Positions 10,200-22,636 of a DNA stretch of 64,000 nucleotides are shown piece by piece. Made by a program: the position numbers and the translations under genes. The DNA lies in contig JAGYLA010000001.1 of the NCBI GenBank assembly GCA_018401215.1, positions 62,001 to 126,000 on the forward strand. Direction: 5' to 3'. This DNA is from Bacilli bacterium (lineage in GTDB: Bacteria > Bacillota_I > Bacilli_A > MAG-NZ). The notes under the pieces are model-generated. The model worked only from the letters and a program-made list of their open reading frames with translations. It did not search any database and was not told the DNA's origin. The number at the start of each line of letters is the position of its first letter. The first letter of the stretch is position 1.

Positions 10200-13100
10200 A
10201 TGGGAAAATATGAATATATTCAAATTCAATTAGCCTCACCCAATGAAATTCGTGGTTGGAGTTACGGTGAAGTCAAGTCCGGAGAAACGATCAATTACCG
10301 GACTGGTAAACCCGAAGTCGAAGGACTCTTTTGCGAGGTCATCTTTGGACCAACCAAAGACTTTCAATGTTCTTGTACCAAGTCAAAACGTCAAACCGAC
10401 ATTGGTCAAAAATGTGACAAATGTGGGGTAGAAATTACCGAAGCTAAAGTTCGTCGTGAACGTATGGGACACATTGAACTCGCTGCACCTGTTGTGCATG
10501 AGTGGTATTTCAAATCCGGAAAATTAGCGACACTCTTGGAAATGAAAAAGGATGAATTACGTCGCATCATGTATTTGGCGGCGTACATTGTCATCCAACC
10601 AGGTGAGACGGATTTGACGAAAAATCAAATCTTGTCTGAACAAGACCATGCCCGATTCTTAACGCAATATGGCAATCGTTTCAAAGCCTTGACGGGCGCA
10701 GAAGCGATTGAAAAATTATTGACGGACATGAATTTGGAAGTCGAAGATCAAAAACTTCGTCGTGAATTAGAGATTGCACCCAAACAAAAACGCAGTCATT
10801 TGACGAAGCGTTTGGACATCATTGAAGCGTTCATGCATTCAGAAAACCGTCCCGAGTGGATGGTGCTTCATGTGCTTCCCGTGTTACCACCGGATTTACG
10901 TCCGTTGGTGCAATTGGATGGGGGACGCTTTGCGACCACCGACTTGAACAAACTATACAAACGAATCATCGACAGAAACAAACGTTTGCGTAAGCTATAT
11001 ACGCAAAATGCACCGTATTTGATGATCAAAAACGAAAAACGAATGATCCAAGAAGCGGTTGATGCGTTGATTGACAACTCGTCGAAAAAAGCACGCCGCG
11101 TCATGGAAAAAAACCGTCCACTCAAGAGTTTGTCCGAGTCACTTCAAGGAAAACAAGGACGTTTTCGTCAAAACTTGCTTGGAAAACGTGTTGATTATTC
11201 TGGACGTAGTGTCATCGTTGTTGGTCCCGATTTGCAAATGCACCAATGTGGGCTTCCTAAACAAATGGCGTTGTCGTTATTTCGTCCGTTTGTCATTCGT
11301 CAAATGATTGAAGATGAACTTGAACCAAACATGTCAACCAACAAGGCGAAGATTTTGATTGACCGTGAAGACCCACGGGTCTGGGCGGAGTTAGAAAAAG
11401 TGATTCGTGAGCACCCCGTGCTCTTGAACCGTGCACCAACCCTTCACCGTTTGGGCATTCAAGCATTTGAACCCAAACTCGTGGAAGGAAAAGCGATTCG
11501 TCTGCATCCGCTTGTAACACCAGCATTCAATGCGGACTTTGACGGCGACCAAATGGCGGTTCACTTACCACTATCTGCAGAAGCGCAAGCAGAAGCACGA
11601 TTGTTGATGTTGGCATCAAATAACATTTTAAATCCAAAAGATGGAAAACCCGTCGTTACTCCGTCGCAAGACATGGTCCTTGGGAACTTTTATTTGACGA
11701 TTGAACGGGTTGGAGATTTGGGCGAAGGATCGGTCTTTAAAGATCAAAACGAAGCCGAACTTGCGTATGAAAGTGGTGTCATTTCACTGCATGCTCGTAT
11801 TGCACTGCCTGCGAAAAACTTTCCACTCTTTAAATTAACCAACGAACAACGCGAACAGTATTTGATTACGACATATGGCAAACTTATTTTTAATAATATT
11901 TTACCTACAGAGTATGTGCCAGAAGCCTTTTCGTATTTGAATGAGCCAACGTTTGAAAATCTAACTGGCATCATTGATGACAAGTTCTTTGTTGCACGTG
12001 GGACGAACATTCGTGAGTACTGTAAAGCGCAACCGATTGTTTCAGCATTCAAAAAAGGATTCTTATCTGACATCATTGCGCATGTGTTGAAGTTGAGTCA
12101 TACGACAGAAACATCAAAAATGCTCGATAAAATGAAGGATTTGGGATTCAAATACTCTACCATCGCTGGAATTACCGTTGCATCTAGTGATGTCAAAATT
12201 GTCAAAAATAAACCAAAAGTCATTGAAAAAGCCCAAACCCAAGTTCGTCGTTATCAAGCAGCATATGAACGTGGCTTGTTAACCAATACCGAGCGCTATG
12301 ACCGTACAATCAAAGAATGGGACTTGGCGAAGAAAACACTGGAAGATGTGATTCGTACTGAAATGGCCGAACAAGCTGATACGAACGATATTTATATGAT
12401 GGCGCACTCTGGTGCCCGTGGAAATGCCTCAAACTTTACTCAGTTAGAAGGGATGCGTGGCTTGATGGCGAACCCGTCAGGGAAAACAATCGAGTTACCA
12501 ATCATCTCTGCCTTTATTGAAGGATTATCGATGTCAGAGTTCTTTATCTCGACGCACGGAGCCCGCAAAGGGTCGACCGATACGGCATTGAAAACCGCGG
12601 ACTCAGGCTATTTGACACGTCGTTTGTGCGACGTCAGTCAAGAAATCGTCATCACCGAAGAAGATTGTGGCACCGACCGTGGATTCTTGGTTGCCGATTT
12701 ACGCAACGAAGACGGCACGATGTTAGAAACGATTCGTGACCGGATTGTTGGTCGATTTGCCTCTTCCCAAGTGGTCCATCCGACGACTGAAGCATTGATA
12801 GTGGATCGTAACCAATACATTACCGAAGAACTTGCGGACACGTTACTTGCCGCAGGCGTGACAGAAGTCATGATTCGATCGAACTTGACGTGTGAAACTC
12901 GTGGTGGACTATGTATTCACTGTTACGGGAAAAACTTAGCAACTGGAACCGTTGTTGAAATCGGCGAAGCAGTCGGAACGATTGCTGCTCAATCGATTGG
13001 GGAACCAGGAACTCAGTTGACCATGCGAACGTTTCACACCGGTGGTGTGGCCGGAACCGATATCACGCAAGGGTTACCTCGAATTGAACAGTTATTTGAA

Positions 13101-13808
13101 GCACGGAATCCAAAAAACCCTGCTGCCATTGCGGAAATTGAAGGAACAGTCAAAGACATTCAACTAGCAGAGCGCGGGAATCATTACATCATTACGGTAG
13201 AAGGCAAGTATCATACGATTGACCATAAAACCGAATCGGCAAACGTCAACATGGTTGTGGCCGTCGGAGATAAAGTCGATCTTGGTCAACCGATGACCGA
13301 AGGACACATTTCACCAAAAGACTTATTGCGAGTCGCAACGGTGGATAAGGTACAAAACTACATATTGAAAGAAGTACAAAAAGTGTACCGCTCTCAAGGT
13401 GTTGAAATTCAAGACAAACACATTGAAGTGATTGTTGGACAGATGTTTAAAAACATCATGATTGTTGAGGAAGGGGATACGAAATTACTCCCTGGAATTT
13501 TGGTCCCGATTGATCAATACCAAAAAGCAAACTTGGCCGCCTTGATGGAAGGAAAAAATCCCGCCATCGGTCGTCCGCAGATTTTGTCGATTACGAAGTC
13601 TGCCGTCAACTCAGAGTCTTTCTTGAGTGCAGCCAGTTTCCAACAAACAACTAAAGTATTAACCGATGCCGCCATTCAAGGCAAGATTGACCCATTACGT
13701 GGGCTCAAGGAAAATGTCATTATCGGTGGCTTGATTCCAGCCGGAACCGGTTTGATTAAAAATGTCGGTATCTCCTACGAAGAACCAGAAGTGTGGGACG
13801 AAGAATAA
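10200..13808 (+). CDS. rpoC: DNA-directed RNA polymerase subunit beta'
   Basis: '[16 protein letters not shown]' active site; Zn finger '[19 protein letters not shown]'. Confidence 0.99.
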   Translation: MGKYEYIQIQLASPNEIRGWSYGEVKSGETINYRTGKPEVEGLFCEVIFGPTKDFQCSCTKSKRQTDIGQKCDKCGVEITEAKVRRERMGHIELAAPVVHEWYFKSGKLATLLEMKKDELRRIMYLAAYIVIQPGETDLTKNQILSEQDHARFLTQYGNRFKALTGAEAIEKLLTDMNLEVEDQKLRRELEIAPKQKRSHLTKRLDIIEAFMHSENRPEWMVLHVLPVLPPDLRPLVQLDGGRFATTDLNKLYKRIIDRNKRLRKLYTQNAPYLMIKNEKRMIQEAVDALIDNSSKKARRVMEKNRPLKSLSESLQGKQGRFRQNLLGKRVDYSGRSVIVVGPDLQMHQCGLPKQMALSLFRPFVIRQMIEDELEPNMSTNKAKILIDREDPRVWAELEKVIREHPVLLNRAPTLHRLGIQAFEPKLVEGKAIRLHPLVTPAFNADFDGDQMAVHLPLSAEAQAEARLLMLASNNILNPKDGKPVVTPSQDMVLGNFYLTIERVGDLGEGSVFKDQNEAELAYESGVISLHARIALPAKNFPLFKLTNEQREQYLITTYGKLIFNNILPTEYVPEAFSYLNEPTFENLTGIIDDKFFVARGTNIREYCKAQPIVSAFKKGFLSDIIAHVLKLSHTTETSKMLDKMKDLGFKYSTIAGITVASSDVKIVKNKPKVIEKAQTQVRRYQAAYERGLLTNTERYDRTIKEWDLAKKTLEDVIRTEMAEQADTNDIYMMAHSGARGNASNFTQLEGMRGLMANPSGKTIELPIISAFIEGLSMSEFFISTHGARKGSTDTALKTADSGYLTRRLCDVSQEIVITEEDCGTDRGFLVADLRNEDGTMLETIRDRIVGRFASSQVVHPTTEALIVDRNQYITEELADTLLAAGVTEVMIRSNLTCETRGGLCIHCYGKNLATGTVVEIGEAVGTIAAQSIGEPGTQLTMRTFHTGGVAGTDITQGLPRIEQLFEARNPKNPAAIAEIEGTVKDIQLAERGNHYIITVEGKYHTIDHKTESANVNMVVAVGDKVDLGQPMTEGHISPKDLLRVATVDKVQNYILKEVQKVYRSQGVEIQDKHIEVIVGQMFKNIMIVEEGDTKLLPGILVPIDQYQKANLAALMEGKNPAIGRPQILSITKSAVNSESFLSAASFQQTTKVLTDAAIQGKIDPLRGLKENVIIGGLIPAGTGLIKNVGISYEEPEVWDEE

Positions 13809-13815
13809 ATAAAAC

Positions 13816-13842
13816 CCCCTGCCAATCGGCAGGGGGTTTTTA
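13816..13842 (+). terminator. Intrinsic terminator after rpoC
   Basis: CCCCCTGCC-AATC-GGCAGGGGG-TTTTT; flanking A-run makes it potentially bidirectional. Confidence 0.93.
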
Positions 13843-13846
13843 ATGG

Positions 13847-14236
13847 TTATTTCTTTTGCAAAAGTTTTAATGGTTTCGCTGCGGTTTCCAATACGAGTCG
13901 CGCAGTATAAATGACAGCAACAAAATACACCACATTGATGGCTAATGCATAAAGCGTCAACCTAAAGTAAAACTTGTTTTCACTCAAATAGGCAAGTAGT
14001 GTCATGACCAGGTTTATTGCTAAATTGGCAAGATAACCCAAACTTAAGTAGGCATATAGTAAGGCAAACCCTTCAAGCTGATTTAACACATCAAGCAGTG
14101 GAGCGTCTGCGCTCAATTGATCTTGCACCGCAGTGGCAAAGGTTAAAAAAGGTTCTGGAACGAAGGCAATTAGAATAACAAAGGCGGAGATGAAACCAAC
14201 CGACACCACCGCATATAGCTGATACATTCGTTTCAT
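13847..14236 (-). CDS. Hypothetical 4-TM membrane protein
   Basis: Hydrophobic segments; overlaps the upstream paralog-like ORF by ATGA. Confidence 0.6.
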   Translation of the reverse strand: MKRMYQLYAVVSVGFISAFVILIAFVPEPFLTFATAVQDQLSADAPLLDVLNQLEGFALLYAYLSLGYLANLAINLVMTLLAYLSENKFYFRLTLYALAINVVYFVAVIYTARLVLETAAKPLKLLQKK

Positions 14237-14589
14237 AAGATGCTACCCAGTGAGAATGGCTGTTTTTTTAATAAGCGACGCAGTAATACAATCAACACGA
14301 AGCCATAAATCACATTGACCACAAATGTATAAAGTGCTGTTTTGGCCGTGTAGTCCATCGATTCTTGCTTGGCGTAACTTGCAACTGCAATAAAACTGGA
14401 AACACCAACGTTGGCAATCCACAAGCGAATCAACAAGAGTAGGTTTTGTTCGATGGTGGCGTAGTCCAACCCAGCCGCTTCATAAAATGTCCATGATTCA
14501 CCAAAGTAGACAATCGCGAGTGCGACAGTCACAAGAGCGATCAAGACAATCGATGCCACAAAATATAGTTTGATGAGTTGTTTGTACAT
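14233..14589 (-). CDS. Hypothetical 4-TM membrane protein, possible paralog of the adjacent ORF
   Basis: C-terminal 'LYTFVVNVIYGFVLIVLLRRLL' resembles 'LYALAINVVYFVAVIYTARLVL' of the neighbour. Confidence 0.6.
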   Translation of the reverse strand: MYKQLIKLYFVASIVLIALVTVALAIVYFGESWTFYEAAGLDYATIEQNLLLLIRLWIANVGVSSFIAVASYAKQESMDYTAKTALYTFVVNVIYGFVLIVLLRRLLKKQPFSLGSIL

Positions 14590-14671
14590 AAGGAATGTCC
14601 TTTCGATTCACTATAGCATATTCAAAAACCAAACTTTTCACTAAATGTCTCAGACAAATGTACTGAATTTC

Positions 14672-14700
14672 TTGACATACGTTAGGCAACTAATTATAAT
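14672..14700 (+). promoter_or_regulatory. Consensus sigma-A-type promoter for the rpsL-rpsG-fusA operon
   Basis: Perfect TTGACA-N17-TATAAT. Confidence 0.93.
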
Positions 14701-14795
14701 GGTAAGGCTTGATAAGAAATGGCTTTGTCATCGAACAAAGTCATTAAAAAAGTGATAAATGAAACACCCGGTAATGTGGGTAGAGAGGAGACCTT

Positions 14796-15212
14796 ATGCC
14801 AACAATCAATCAATTACTCAAATCAGGACGCACTAGTAAAACGAAAAAAAGTAAATCCCGTCACTTAAATGTAGGAATGAACTCACTGCAAAAGAAACAA
14901 ACGATGTCATTCTCTCCACAAAAACGTGGCGTTTGTACCCGTGTGTCAACAATGACACCGCGTAAACCAAATTCAGCATTGCGTAAATTTGCTCGTGTGC
15001 GTTTAAGCAATGGGGAAGAAGTTACTGCATACATTCCAGGAATTGGCCATAGTTTGCAAGAACACTCCGTCGTATTAATTCGCGGCGGGAAAGCAAAAGA
15101 CTTGGCTGGAGTTCGTTATCATATCGTCCGTGGAACATTAGACACGACCGGTGTTGAGAACCGCATGCAAGGCCGTAGTAAATACGGTACAAGAAAACCA
15201 AAAACCAAATAA
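14796..15212 (+). CDS. rpsL: 30S ribosomal protein S12
   Basis: '[30 protein letters not shown]'. Confidence 0.98.
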   Translation: MPTINQLLKSGRTSKTKKSKSRHLNVGMNSLQKKQTMSFSPQKRGVCTRVSTMTPRKPNSALRKFARVRLSNGEEVTAYIPGIGHSLQEHSVVLIRGGKAKDLAGVRYHIVRGTLDTTGVENRMQGRSKYGTRKPKTK

Positions 15213-15230
15213 TGAAAGGAGGCGAGTAAT

Positions 15231-15701
15231 ATGCCTCGTAAAGGAAACGTTCCAAAACGAAATGTATTAGCAGATCCTGTCTATAGTTCAAAACTCGTCG
15301 CCAAGCTGATTAATAAGGTCATGTTGGATGGGAAAAAAGGAACTGCTCAACAAATCTTATACAGTGCGTTTGATCGTATTGAAGCATCGACCAAAGAAAA
15401 TCCGCTCGATGTGTTTCAAAAAGCATTAGAAAACATCATGCCTGTCTTGGAAGTTCGTTCCCGCCGTGTTGGCGGAAGTAATTACCAAGTACCAGTTGAA
15501 GTTCGTCCCGAACGACGAACAACCTTGGGTCTTCGTTGGCTTGTTCAATATGCCCGTCTTCGTAATGAACGCACGATGGAAGAACGATTAGCAAAAGAAA
15601 TTATGGATGCAGCAAATGGACAAGGAAACTCCGTGAAAAAACGCGAAGATATCCACCGAATGGCAGAAGCCAACAAAGCCTTTGCGCATTACCGCTGGTA
15701 A
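15231..15701 (+). CDS. rpsG: 30S ribosomal protein S7
   Basis: '[23 protein letters not shown]'. Confidence 0.98.
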   Translation: MPRKGNVPKRNVLADPVYSSKLVAKLINKVMLDGKKGTAQQILYSAFDRIEASTKENPLDVFQKALENIMPVLEVRSRRVGGSNYQVPVEVRPERRTTLGLRWLVQYARLRNERTMEERLAKEIMDAANGQGNSVKKREDIHRMAEANKAFAHYRW

Positions 15702-15707
15702 GTCGAT

Positions 15708-17777
15708 ATGGCACGCCAGTTTAGTTTAGAGCGAACTCGTAATATTGGCATTATGGCCCATATTGATGCGGGGAAAACAACAGCTACTGAGCGCATTCTA
15801 TTCCATACCGGAAAAACTCATAAAATCGGCGAAACCCATGATGGTGCGTCGCAAATGGACTGGATGGCACAAGAACAAGAACGTGGTATTACCATTACCT
15901 CAGCAGCAACAACAGCTTATTGGAAAGACAATCGAATCAACATCATTGATACCCCAGGCCACGTCGACTTCACCGTCGAAGTGTCTCGAAGCTTACGAGT
16001 TCTTGATGGCGCTGTGGCGCTTCTGGATGGTCAAGCTGGAGTGGAACCACAAACCGAAACTGTTTGGCGACAAGCCACAGAATATAAAGTTCCACGAATC
16101 TGTTTTGTCAATAAGATGGATAAAACGGGTGCCGATTTCATGTTTAGTTTGAATACCTTACGTGATCGACTCGGTGCCAATGCGCATGCCATTCAACTTC
16201 CGATTGGTGCCGAAGATAAATTCCAAGGCATTATCGATTTGATTGGTTGGACCGCATACACGTTTGACGGCAATCAAAAAGAAGACGCAACGGAGATTCC
16301 AATTCCAACAGACATGGAAACCGAAGCGCAAATTCAACGCGATATCTTGGTGGAAGCACTTGCCGATTACAATGAAGAATTGATGATGTTGTATTTGGAA
16401 GGTGAACCGATTCCTGTTTCGCTGATCAAATCATCACTGCGAACCGCAACCCTTAGCGTCGAGTTTTTCCCGGTCCTTTGTGGGTCAGCCTTTAAAAACA
16501 AAGGCGTCAAGTTGCTTTTGGATGCTGTTATTGATTACTTACCTTCACCCACTGATGTTCCTGACATTGAAGGGGAATTGCCCAATGGCGATGTCGTTAC
16601 TCGTAAATCAAGTGATGCACAACCATTTGCAGCCCTTGCCTTTAAAGTCATGACGGACCCATTTGTTGGACGATTGACATTTTTTCGAGTTTACTCTGGT
16701 ACGTTAAAGAGTGGGTCGTATATCTTAAACGCCAACAAAGAGAAAAAAGAACGAATTGGTCGCTTGCTGCAAATGCACGCGAACAATCGAGAAGAAATCG
16801 ATGAAGTATTCGCAGGGGACATTGCTGCTGCTGTTGGGTTAAAAAACACAACAACCGGTGACACCTTGTGTGCCGAAAAGAGTGAAATCATCTTAGAAGC
16901 AATGCGATTCCCAGAACCGGTTATTAGTGTGGCGATTGAGCCCAACACGAAAGCCGACCAAGACAAAATGGGTGTCGCCTTACAAAAACTTGCCGAAGAA
17001 GATCCAACGTTTCGTACATTCATTGACGAAGAAACGGGTCAAACCATCATTGCCGGAATGGGTGAGCTGCACTTAGAGATCATCGTTGACCGAATGAAGC
17101 GAGAATTTAAAGTCGAAGCAACGGTTGGTGCCCCACAAGTGAGTTACCGAGAAACCTTTACCGAAACCGCAGACGTCGAAGGAAAATTTGTCCGTCAGTC
17201 GGGGGGAAGTGGCCAATATGGTCATGTTTGGATCAAATTTGAACCAAACCCTGGAAAAGGATTTGAATATGTTGATAAAGTCGTCGGTGGAGTGGTTCCT
17301 AGAGAATACATTCCTGCGGTAGAAAAAGGTCTGATTGGCGCGTTGCCAAACGGAGTCTTAGCAGGGTATCCGATGATTGACATCAAAGCAACCATCTTTG
17401 ATGGGTCATACCATGAGGTCGATTCGAATGAAATGGCCTTCCGCGTTGCCGCGAGTATGGCACTTCGAAATGCTGCTGGTAAGTGTAAGCCTGTCTTACT
17501 CGAACCAATTATGGAACTCGAAGTCACCGTTCCCGATGATTACTTGGGGAACGTGATTGGAGACATTACCAAACGCCGTGGACGAATTGAAGGTCAATCT
17601 GGGCGGGCAAACGCTCAAATTGTCAAAGCCAACGTCCCGTTAGCTGAAATGTTTGGCTACGCAACCAGTTTGCGTTCCAATACACAAGGCCGTGGAACCT
17701 ACTCGATGCAGTTTTCCCATTATACGGAAACGCCACGCACGATCGCAGAAGAGATCGTCAAATCCCGAAAAGGATAA
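15708..17777 (+). CDS. fusA: Elongation factor G
   Basis: '[22 protein letters not shown]', 'DTPGHVDFT'. Confidence 0.98.
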   Translation: MARQFSLERTRNIGIMAHIDAGKTTATERILFHTGKTHKIGETHDGASQMDWMAQEQERGITITSAATTAYWKDNRINIIDTPGHVDFTVEVSRSLRVLDGAVALLDGQAGVEPQTETVWRQATEYKVPRICFVNKMDKTGADFMFSLNTLRDRLGANAHAIQLPIGAEDKFQGIIDLIGWTAYTFDGNQKEDATEIPIPTDMETEAQIQRDILVEALADYNEELMMLYLEGEPIPVSLIKSSLRTATLSVEFFPVLCGSAFKNKGVKLLLDAVIDYLPSPTDVPDIEGELPNGDVVTRKSSDAQPFAALAFKVMTDPFVGRLTFFRVYSGTLKSGSYILNANKEKKERIGRLLQMHANNREEIDEVFAGDIAAAVGLKNTTTGDTLCAEKSEIILEAMRFPEPVISVAIEPNTKADQDKMGVALQKLAEEDPTFRTFIDEETGQTIIAGMGELHLEIIVDRMKREFKVEATVGAPQVSYRETFTETADVEGKFVRQSGGSGQYGHVWIKFEPNPGKGFEYVDKVVGGVVPREYIPAVEKGLIGALPNGVLAGYPMIDIKATIFDGSYHEVDSNEMAFRVAASMALRNAAGKCKPVLLEPIMELEVTVPDDYLGNVIGDITKRRGRIEGQSGRANAQIVKANVPLAEMFGYATSLRSNTQGRGTYSMQFSHYTETPRTIAEEIVKSRKG

Positions 17778-17840
17778 AGAGTTGCGGACCACTTGATATT
17801 CATATAAAATAGAACAGAAAGTTAGTAGGAGGATTCAAAC

Positions 17841-19025
17841 ATGGGTAAAGCCAAATTTGATCGCAATAAACCTCACGTTAATGTTGGAACGATTGGTCAC
17901 GTTGACCACGGTAAAACAACGCTAACCGCAGCGATCACGATAGCATTGTCAAAACGAGGTGGAGCCGCCATCAGAAAATACGATGAAATTGACGGCGCAC
18001 CAGAAGAAAAAGAACGCGGTATTACCATCAACACGGCACACGTCGAATATGAAACAGCAGAACGTCACTATGCGCACGTTGACTGCCCAGGTCATGCCGA
18101 CTACGTCAAAAACATGATTACAGGAGCTGCACAAATGGACGGCGGAATCTTAGTCGTTAGTGCATCCGATGGACCAATGCCACAAACACGCGAGCACATC
18201 TTATTGTCTCGTCAAGTCGGGGTACCTCGTCTTGTTGTATTCATGAACAAAGTGGATATGGTGGATGACGAAGAATTACTCGAACTTGTGGAAATGGAAA
18301 TTCGTGACTTATTAACCGAATATGATTTCCCAGGCGATGAAATTCCAATCATTCGTGGATCTGCACTCAAAGCAATGGAAGGCGACGCTGCATACGAACA
18401 AAAAATCTATGATTTGATGGATGCAGTCGATAGCTATATTCCAACGCCAGAACGTGACGTGGACAAACCATTCATGTTGCCTGTCGAAGACGTCTTTAGT
18501 ATTGCGGGACGTGGTACCGTTGCAACAGGTCGCTTGGACCGTGGACGTATCAAAGTTGGCGACAACTGTGAAATCGTCGGAATTCGTGAAACCCAAACAA
18601 CCGTTATTACTGGTCTTGAAATGTTCCATAAATTACTAGACTATGCAGATGCGGGTGAAAACGTTGGGGCCTTATTACGCGGAACCAAACGTGAAGACAT
18701 CGAACGTGGACAAGTTATTGTGAAACCAGGTTCTGTCACACCACACGCACGCTTCAAGTGCCAAGTATATGTCTTGAGCAAAGAAGAAGGAGGCCGTCAT
18801 ACGCCATTCTTCAGTAACTACCGTCCTCAGTTTTACTTCCGTACCACGGATGTCACTGGAGTGATCGAGTTACCTCAAGGAACCGAAATGGTGATGCCTG
18901 GCGATAACATTGAAATCGTTGTTGAATTGATTCACCCAATTGCGGTGGAACAAGGTACGAAATTCAGTATTCGTGAAGGTGGCCGTACGGTTGGCGCTGG
19001 AAACGTTTCCGAAATTTTAAAATAG
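17841..19025 (+). CDS. tuf: Elongation factor Tu
   Basis: '[21 protein letters not shown]'. Confidence 0.99.
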   Translation: MGKAKFDRNKPHVNVGTIGHVDHGKTTLTAAITIALSKRGGAAIRKYDEIDGAPEEKERGITINTAHVEYETAERHYAHVDCPGHADYVKNMITGAAQMDGGILVVSASDGPMPQTREHILLSRQVGVPRLVVFMNKVDMVDDEELLELVEMEIRDLLTEYDFPGDEIPIIRGSALKAMEGDAAYEQKIYDLMDAVDSYIPTPERDVDKPFMLPVEDVFSIAGRGTVATGRLDRGRIKVGDNCEIVGIRETQTTVITGLEMFHKLLDYADAGENVGALLRGTKREDIERGQVIVKPGSVTPHARFKCQVYVLSKEEGGRHTPFFSNYRPQFYFRTTDVTGVIELPQGTEMVMPGDNIEIVVELIHPIAVEQGTKFSIREGGRTVGAGNVSEILK

Positions 19026-19033
19026 TTTCATAC

Positions 19034-19062
19034 AAGCCTCACAAACAGTGGGGCTTTTTTTT
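19034..19062 (+). terminator. Terminator after tuf
   Basis: AAGCCTCAC-AAACA-GTGGGGCTT followed by T-run (one G-U pair). Confidence 0.8.
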
Positions 19063-19081
19063 GTATAATAGAGGTAATATT

Positions 19082-19546
19082 ATGAAAAATAAAACCATTG
19101 TTGAACTATTAACCGCCAAACAACTCACCATTGCTGCAGCAGAAAGTTGCACAGGGGGAGATTTTATTGCGTCAATCATTCGTGTCCCTGGTGCGTCAGC
19201 TGTTGTTCACGCTTCGTTTATCACATATGCTAATGAAGCAAAAATCAAATATGCCCATGTTGACCCTTCTGTTCTTTTGCGTGAGGGTGCTGTTAGTCAA
19301 GCAACCGCTGAAGCGATGGCCAAAGGTGCTGCCAGCGAAGCAAATGCTTCTGTTGGGGTTGGGATTACCGGAGTGGCTGGACCACTTGGTGGTAGCCCTG
19401 AAAAACCAGTTGGCACGGTTTGGATCAGTACGGTGTATAACAATCAAACGCAAGCATTGCTATTTACCTTTGGTGGAGACCGCGAAGCCATTCAAGCACA
19501 AGCAGTTAACGCAGCAAGTGATATGGTGATTGAGGCGCTTCAATGA
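19082..19546 (+). CDS. CinA family protein (C-terminal amidohydrolase domain only)
   Basis: 'AAAESCTGGDFIASIIRVPGAS', 'VGITGVAGPLGGSPEKPVGTVWI'; ATG 19082 preferred. Confidence 0.88.
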   Translation: MKNKTIVELLTAKQLTIAAAESCTGGDFIASIIRVPGASAVVHASFITYANEAKIKYAHVDPSVLLREGAVSQATAEAMAKGAASEANASVGVGITGVAGPLGGSPEKPVGTVWISTVYNNQTQALLFTFGGDREAIQAQAVNAASDMVIEALQ

Positions 19547-20301
19547 TGTTCAATACGCATTCTCATCTTCAAGATTCAGTGTTTGATGGCAAGCGGGATG
19601 AATTGATTCAAGACGTCAAACAGCTTGGGATGAAGGTCTTACTCGTCGGCTATACCCCAGAAATGAATCGTGCAGCGATTGCGCTTGCCGAACAACATGA
19701 TCATTTTGTTGTTGCCGTGGGGATTCATCCCAACCATGCGGATGATTGGGAACCCCAGTTACAAATTGTCAGAGAACTTGCTCGGCATGAAAAAGTGGTG
19801 GCGATCGGTGAATGTGGATTGGATTACCACTGGGACACGGTTGACAAGCACACGCAACAAGCAGCATTTGTTGCGCAACTTGAACTTGCGACCGAACTCC
19901 AACTGCCGATAGTTGTGCATATGCGCAAGGCAATGGAGGATACGTATGCTATTCTATCGTCAACCTATCAAGGGCCTGGTGTGATGCATTGTTATAGTGG
20001 TGATGCGGAGTATGCTAAAAAATTTATTGAGCTAGGACTTCACCTAGGAATTGGTGGACCGGTTACGTTCAAGAACGCGACCGAACTGCAATCGATTGTT
20101 GCAACCACAGATTTGCGGCACCTTTTGGTCGAAACGGATGATCCATATTTGGCACCAACACCGTTTCGTGGACAACAAAATATTGTGACGCATGTGCAAT
20201 ATGTAATTGAACACATTGCGTTGATTAAACAACTTGATGTAGCAACCGTTACAAAAGCAACAACAACAAATGCAATGCAAGTTTTTGGAGGTGAATCATG
20301 A
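19543..20301 (+). CDS. TatD family DNase/hydrolase
   Basis: 'NTHSHLQDSVFDGKRDELI', 'AIGECGLDYHWD', 'LLVETDDPYLAP'. Confidence 0.9.
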   Translation: MMFNTHSHLQDSVFDGKRDELIQDVKQLGMKVLLVGYTPEMNRAAIALAEQHDHFVVAVGIHPNHADDWEPQLQIVRELARHEKVVAIGECGLDYHWDTVDKHTQQAAFVAQLELATELQLPIVVHMRKAMEDTYAILSSTYQGPGVMHCYSGDAEYAKKFIELGLHLGIGGPVTFKNATELQSIVATTDLRHLLVETDDPYLAPTPFRGQQNIVTHVQYVIEHIALIKQLDVATVTKATTTNAMQVFGGES

Positions 20302-21446
20302 GAAAACTATTGCTGTTAGGATTGGTCATGCTCTTAAGTGGGTGTGCTTATTTTGAAGGATTTCAAGTCTTAGAAGAACCGATTACACGGTCTTCAGAGT
20401 TGACGGAAACAGATGTCAACCGATTGATTCAACAATACATTAGTGCAAACAATTTAGTCCCTGATTCCGATCAAACGGGATTAAATATTGATGCAAGCCA
20501 AATCACGATTGAAGATTTGGATGAATTGACCATGGATTTGGTTGATATCTTAAAATTGAGTGTGCTAGGTGTTTTGAACAAAGGACCACTTGGTGATCGA
20601 AGTGGAACTGGGTCTGCGGTTGTGTATGATTTTAGTGATGGCTTTTATTATGCGATTACTAACAATCACGTGATTGAGTCCGCAACCACAATTGAAGTAT
20701 TCTTTAATGAAGTGGACTTTGCCGTCGCCGAACTTGTCGGTACTGACCCAGAATCAGATTTAGCGGTACTTCGCTTTCAAACCAATCGTAATGTCTTTGT
20801 TGCTCCGATTGCTCCGTATGAATCGGTTCGACCAGGACAAATCATTATTGCGATTGGGTCACCTAGTGGATTCAATTATTTCAATTCGGTGACGATGGGT
20901 ATGATTTCTGGAACAGACCGTTTCGTAGGAATTAGTGACAGTACAGGTGACGGATTCCGAGACATTTTCCAGAAAATGCTTCAGCATGACGCTGCGATTA
21001 ACCCTGGTAATTCTGGGGGACCAATCTTTAATTTAAAGGGTGAAATTGCTGGCATCAATACGTTAAAACTTGTTGATAGCACGATCGAAGGGATGGGATT
21101 TTCGATTCCTGTTGATATTATTGAACGCGTTGTTTCAGACTTGACCGAATTTGGTGAAGTGCAACGAGCGCGTTTGGGAGTCTTTGTTGGTGACGTTCGA
21201 TTTGCGAATGTTGAAACATTGATTTCCCGTGGTGTCTTTATCTCTGACATTATCGAAGGTGGCGCAGTGGATACCACATCAGATTTACAAATTGGTGACA
21301 TTATTACTCACATGGACGGTGTTCGCATTGACGGTCTGTACATGTTAAAAGATATTTTATTTCAATATCGTCCAGGACAATCTGTCTTGTTTGGCTATGA
21401 CCGAGATGGTGAAAGTCGCGAAACAACGGTGATTTTAGGTAAATAA
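20298..21446 (+). CDS. HtrA/DegP-like serine protease lipoprotein with C-terminal PDZ
   Basis: Lipobox 'LLSGC'; His 'ITNNHVIES', Asp 'PESDLAVL', Ser 'INPGNSGGPIFN'; PDZ-like tail. Confidence 0.88.
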   Translation: MRKLLLLGLVMLLSGCAYFEGFQVLEEPITRSSELTETDVNRLIQQYISANNLVPDSDQTGLNIDASQITIEDLDELTMDLVDILKLSVLGVLNKGPLGDRSGTGSAVVYDFSDGFYYAITNNHVIESATTIEVFFNEVDFAVAELVGTDPESDLAVLRFQTNRNVFVAPIAPYESVRPGQIIIAIGSPSGFNYFNSVTMGMISGTDRFVGISDSTGDGFRDIFQKMLQHDAAINPGNSGGPIFNLKGEIAGINTLKLVDSTIEGMGFSIPVDIIERVVSDLTEFGEVQRARLGVFVGDVRFANVETLISRGVFISDIIEGGAVDTTSDLQIGDIITHMDGVRIDGLYMLKDILFQYRPGQSVLFGYDRDGESRETTVILGK

Positions 21447-21498
21447 GAAGCGAAAGCTTCTTATTTTCTTGTATAATAATAGGGTTGAAGAGGTAACT

Positions 21499-22587
21499 AT
21501 GGGATTAACATGTGGAATCGTCGGATTGCCAAATGTCGGTAAATCGACGCTATTTAATGCACTCACAAAATCAAAAGCGTTAGCAGCAAATTATCCGTTT
21601 GCAACCATTGAACCAAACATCGGAATGGTCGAAGTACCCGATGCTCGTTTGGCGACATTGACAGCAATATACAATCCAAAAAAAGTTATTCCAACCTACT
21701 TTGAATTTACGGACATCGCCGGTCTTGTTAAAGGCGCCAGTAAAGGGGAAGGCTTAGGGAATCAATTTTTGTCACACATTCGCGAAGTCGATGCGATTGC
21801 CCACGTTGTTCGCTGTTTTCCCAATCCATTGATGCCGGCCGACTTGAATCCCACCGAAGACATTGAAACTGTTGAGCTTGAACTGATTTTTGCCGACTTG
21901 GATATCGTTGAGAAACGATTACCTAAAATTGAAAAAAAAGCGGAAATGAAAACCGATCCAGACATTGTCAAAGAGTTTGGGATTTTATCCAAAATCAATC
22001 AATGCTTGTTGGCGGGTGAACCGATTCGTTCGCTCAACTTGGATGCGAACGACAAAGCGCGTATCGCAGCGTATTCGTTTTTAACGTTAAAACCCGTGCT
22101 GTACATCGCAAACATCGATGAAGCCGATGTCGACAAAGCCAATCCATTGGTCGATCAGGTCAAAGAATATGCATCCAAACGCAATGACCCAGTCTTACAA
22201 ATTAGTGCTCGCATCGAATCAGAACTTGCTGAGCTGGATGATGACGAACGCCAAATGTTTATGGATGAACTAGGCTTGTCTCGATCGGGGTTTGATTTGT
22301 TGATTCAACAAGCCTATGCGACACTTGGCTTACAAACGTTCTTTACGTGTGGTGAAAAAGAAGTACGTGCATGGACGTACCGTTCGGGATTTACCTCACG
22401 TCAGTGTGCAGGAATCATCCATTCTGATATGGAAAAAGGCTTTATTCGAGCGGAAACCACGACGGTGGATGATGTTGCATTGTACGGCAGCGAACAAGGC
22501 GCCAAAGAAAAAGGCAAATGGCGATTGGAAGGCAAAGAGTATTTGGTCAAAGATGGGGATATTTTGTTTTTCCGCTTTAACGTCTAA
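21499..22587 (+). CDS. ychF: Redox-regulated ATPase YchF
   Basis: 'MGLTCGIVGLPNVGKSTLFNALTKS', 'NYPFATIEPNIG'; ATG 21499 preferred over 21469. Confidence 0.95.
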   Translation: MGLTCGIVGLPNVGKSTLFNALTKSKALAANYPFATIEPNIGMVEVPDARLATLTAIYNPKKVIPTYFEFTDIAGLVKGASKGEGLGNQFLSHIREVDAIAHVVRCFPNPLMPADLNPTEDIETVELELIFADLDIVEKRLPKIEKKAEMKTDPDIVKEFGILSKINQCLLAGEPIRSLNLDANDKARIAAYSFLTLKPVLYIANIDEADVDKANPLVDQVKEYASKRNDPVLQISARIESELAELDDDERQMFMDELGLSRSGFDLLIQQAYATLGLQTFFTCGEKEVRAWTYRSGFTSRQCAGIIHSDMEKGFIRAETTTVDDVALYGSEQGAKEKGKWRLEGKEYLVKDGDILFFRFNV

Positions 22588-22591
22588 GACT

Positions 22592-22620
22592 TTGCAACTT
22601 TCGCATTGCTGTGGTAAAAT
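22592..22620 (+). promoter_or_regulatory. Promoter of the rpsF-ssb-rpsR operon
   Basis: TTGCAA-N17-TAAAAT. Confidence 0.7.
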
Positions 22621-22636
22621 ACTCAAGCAATTTACC

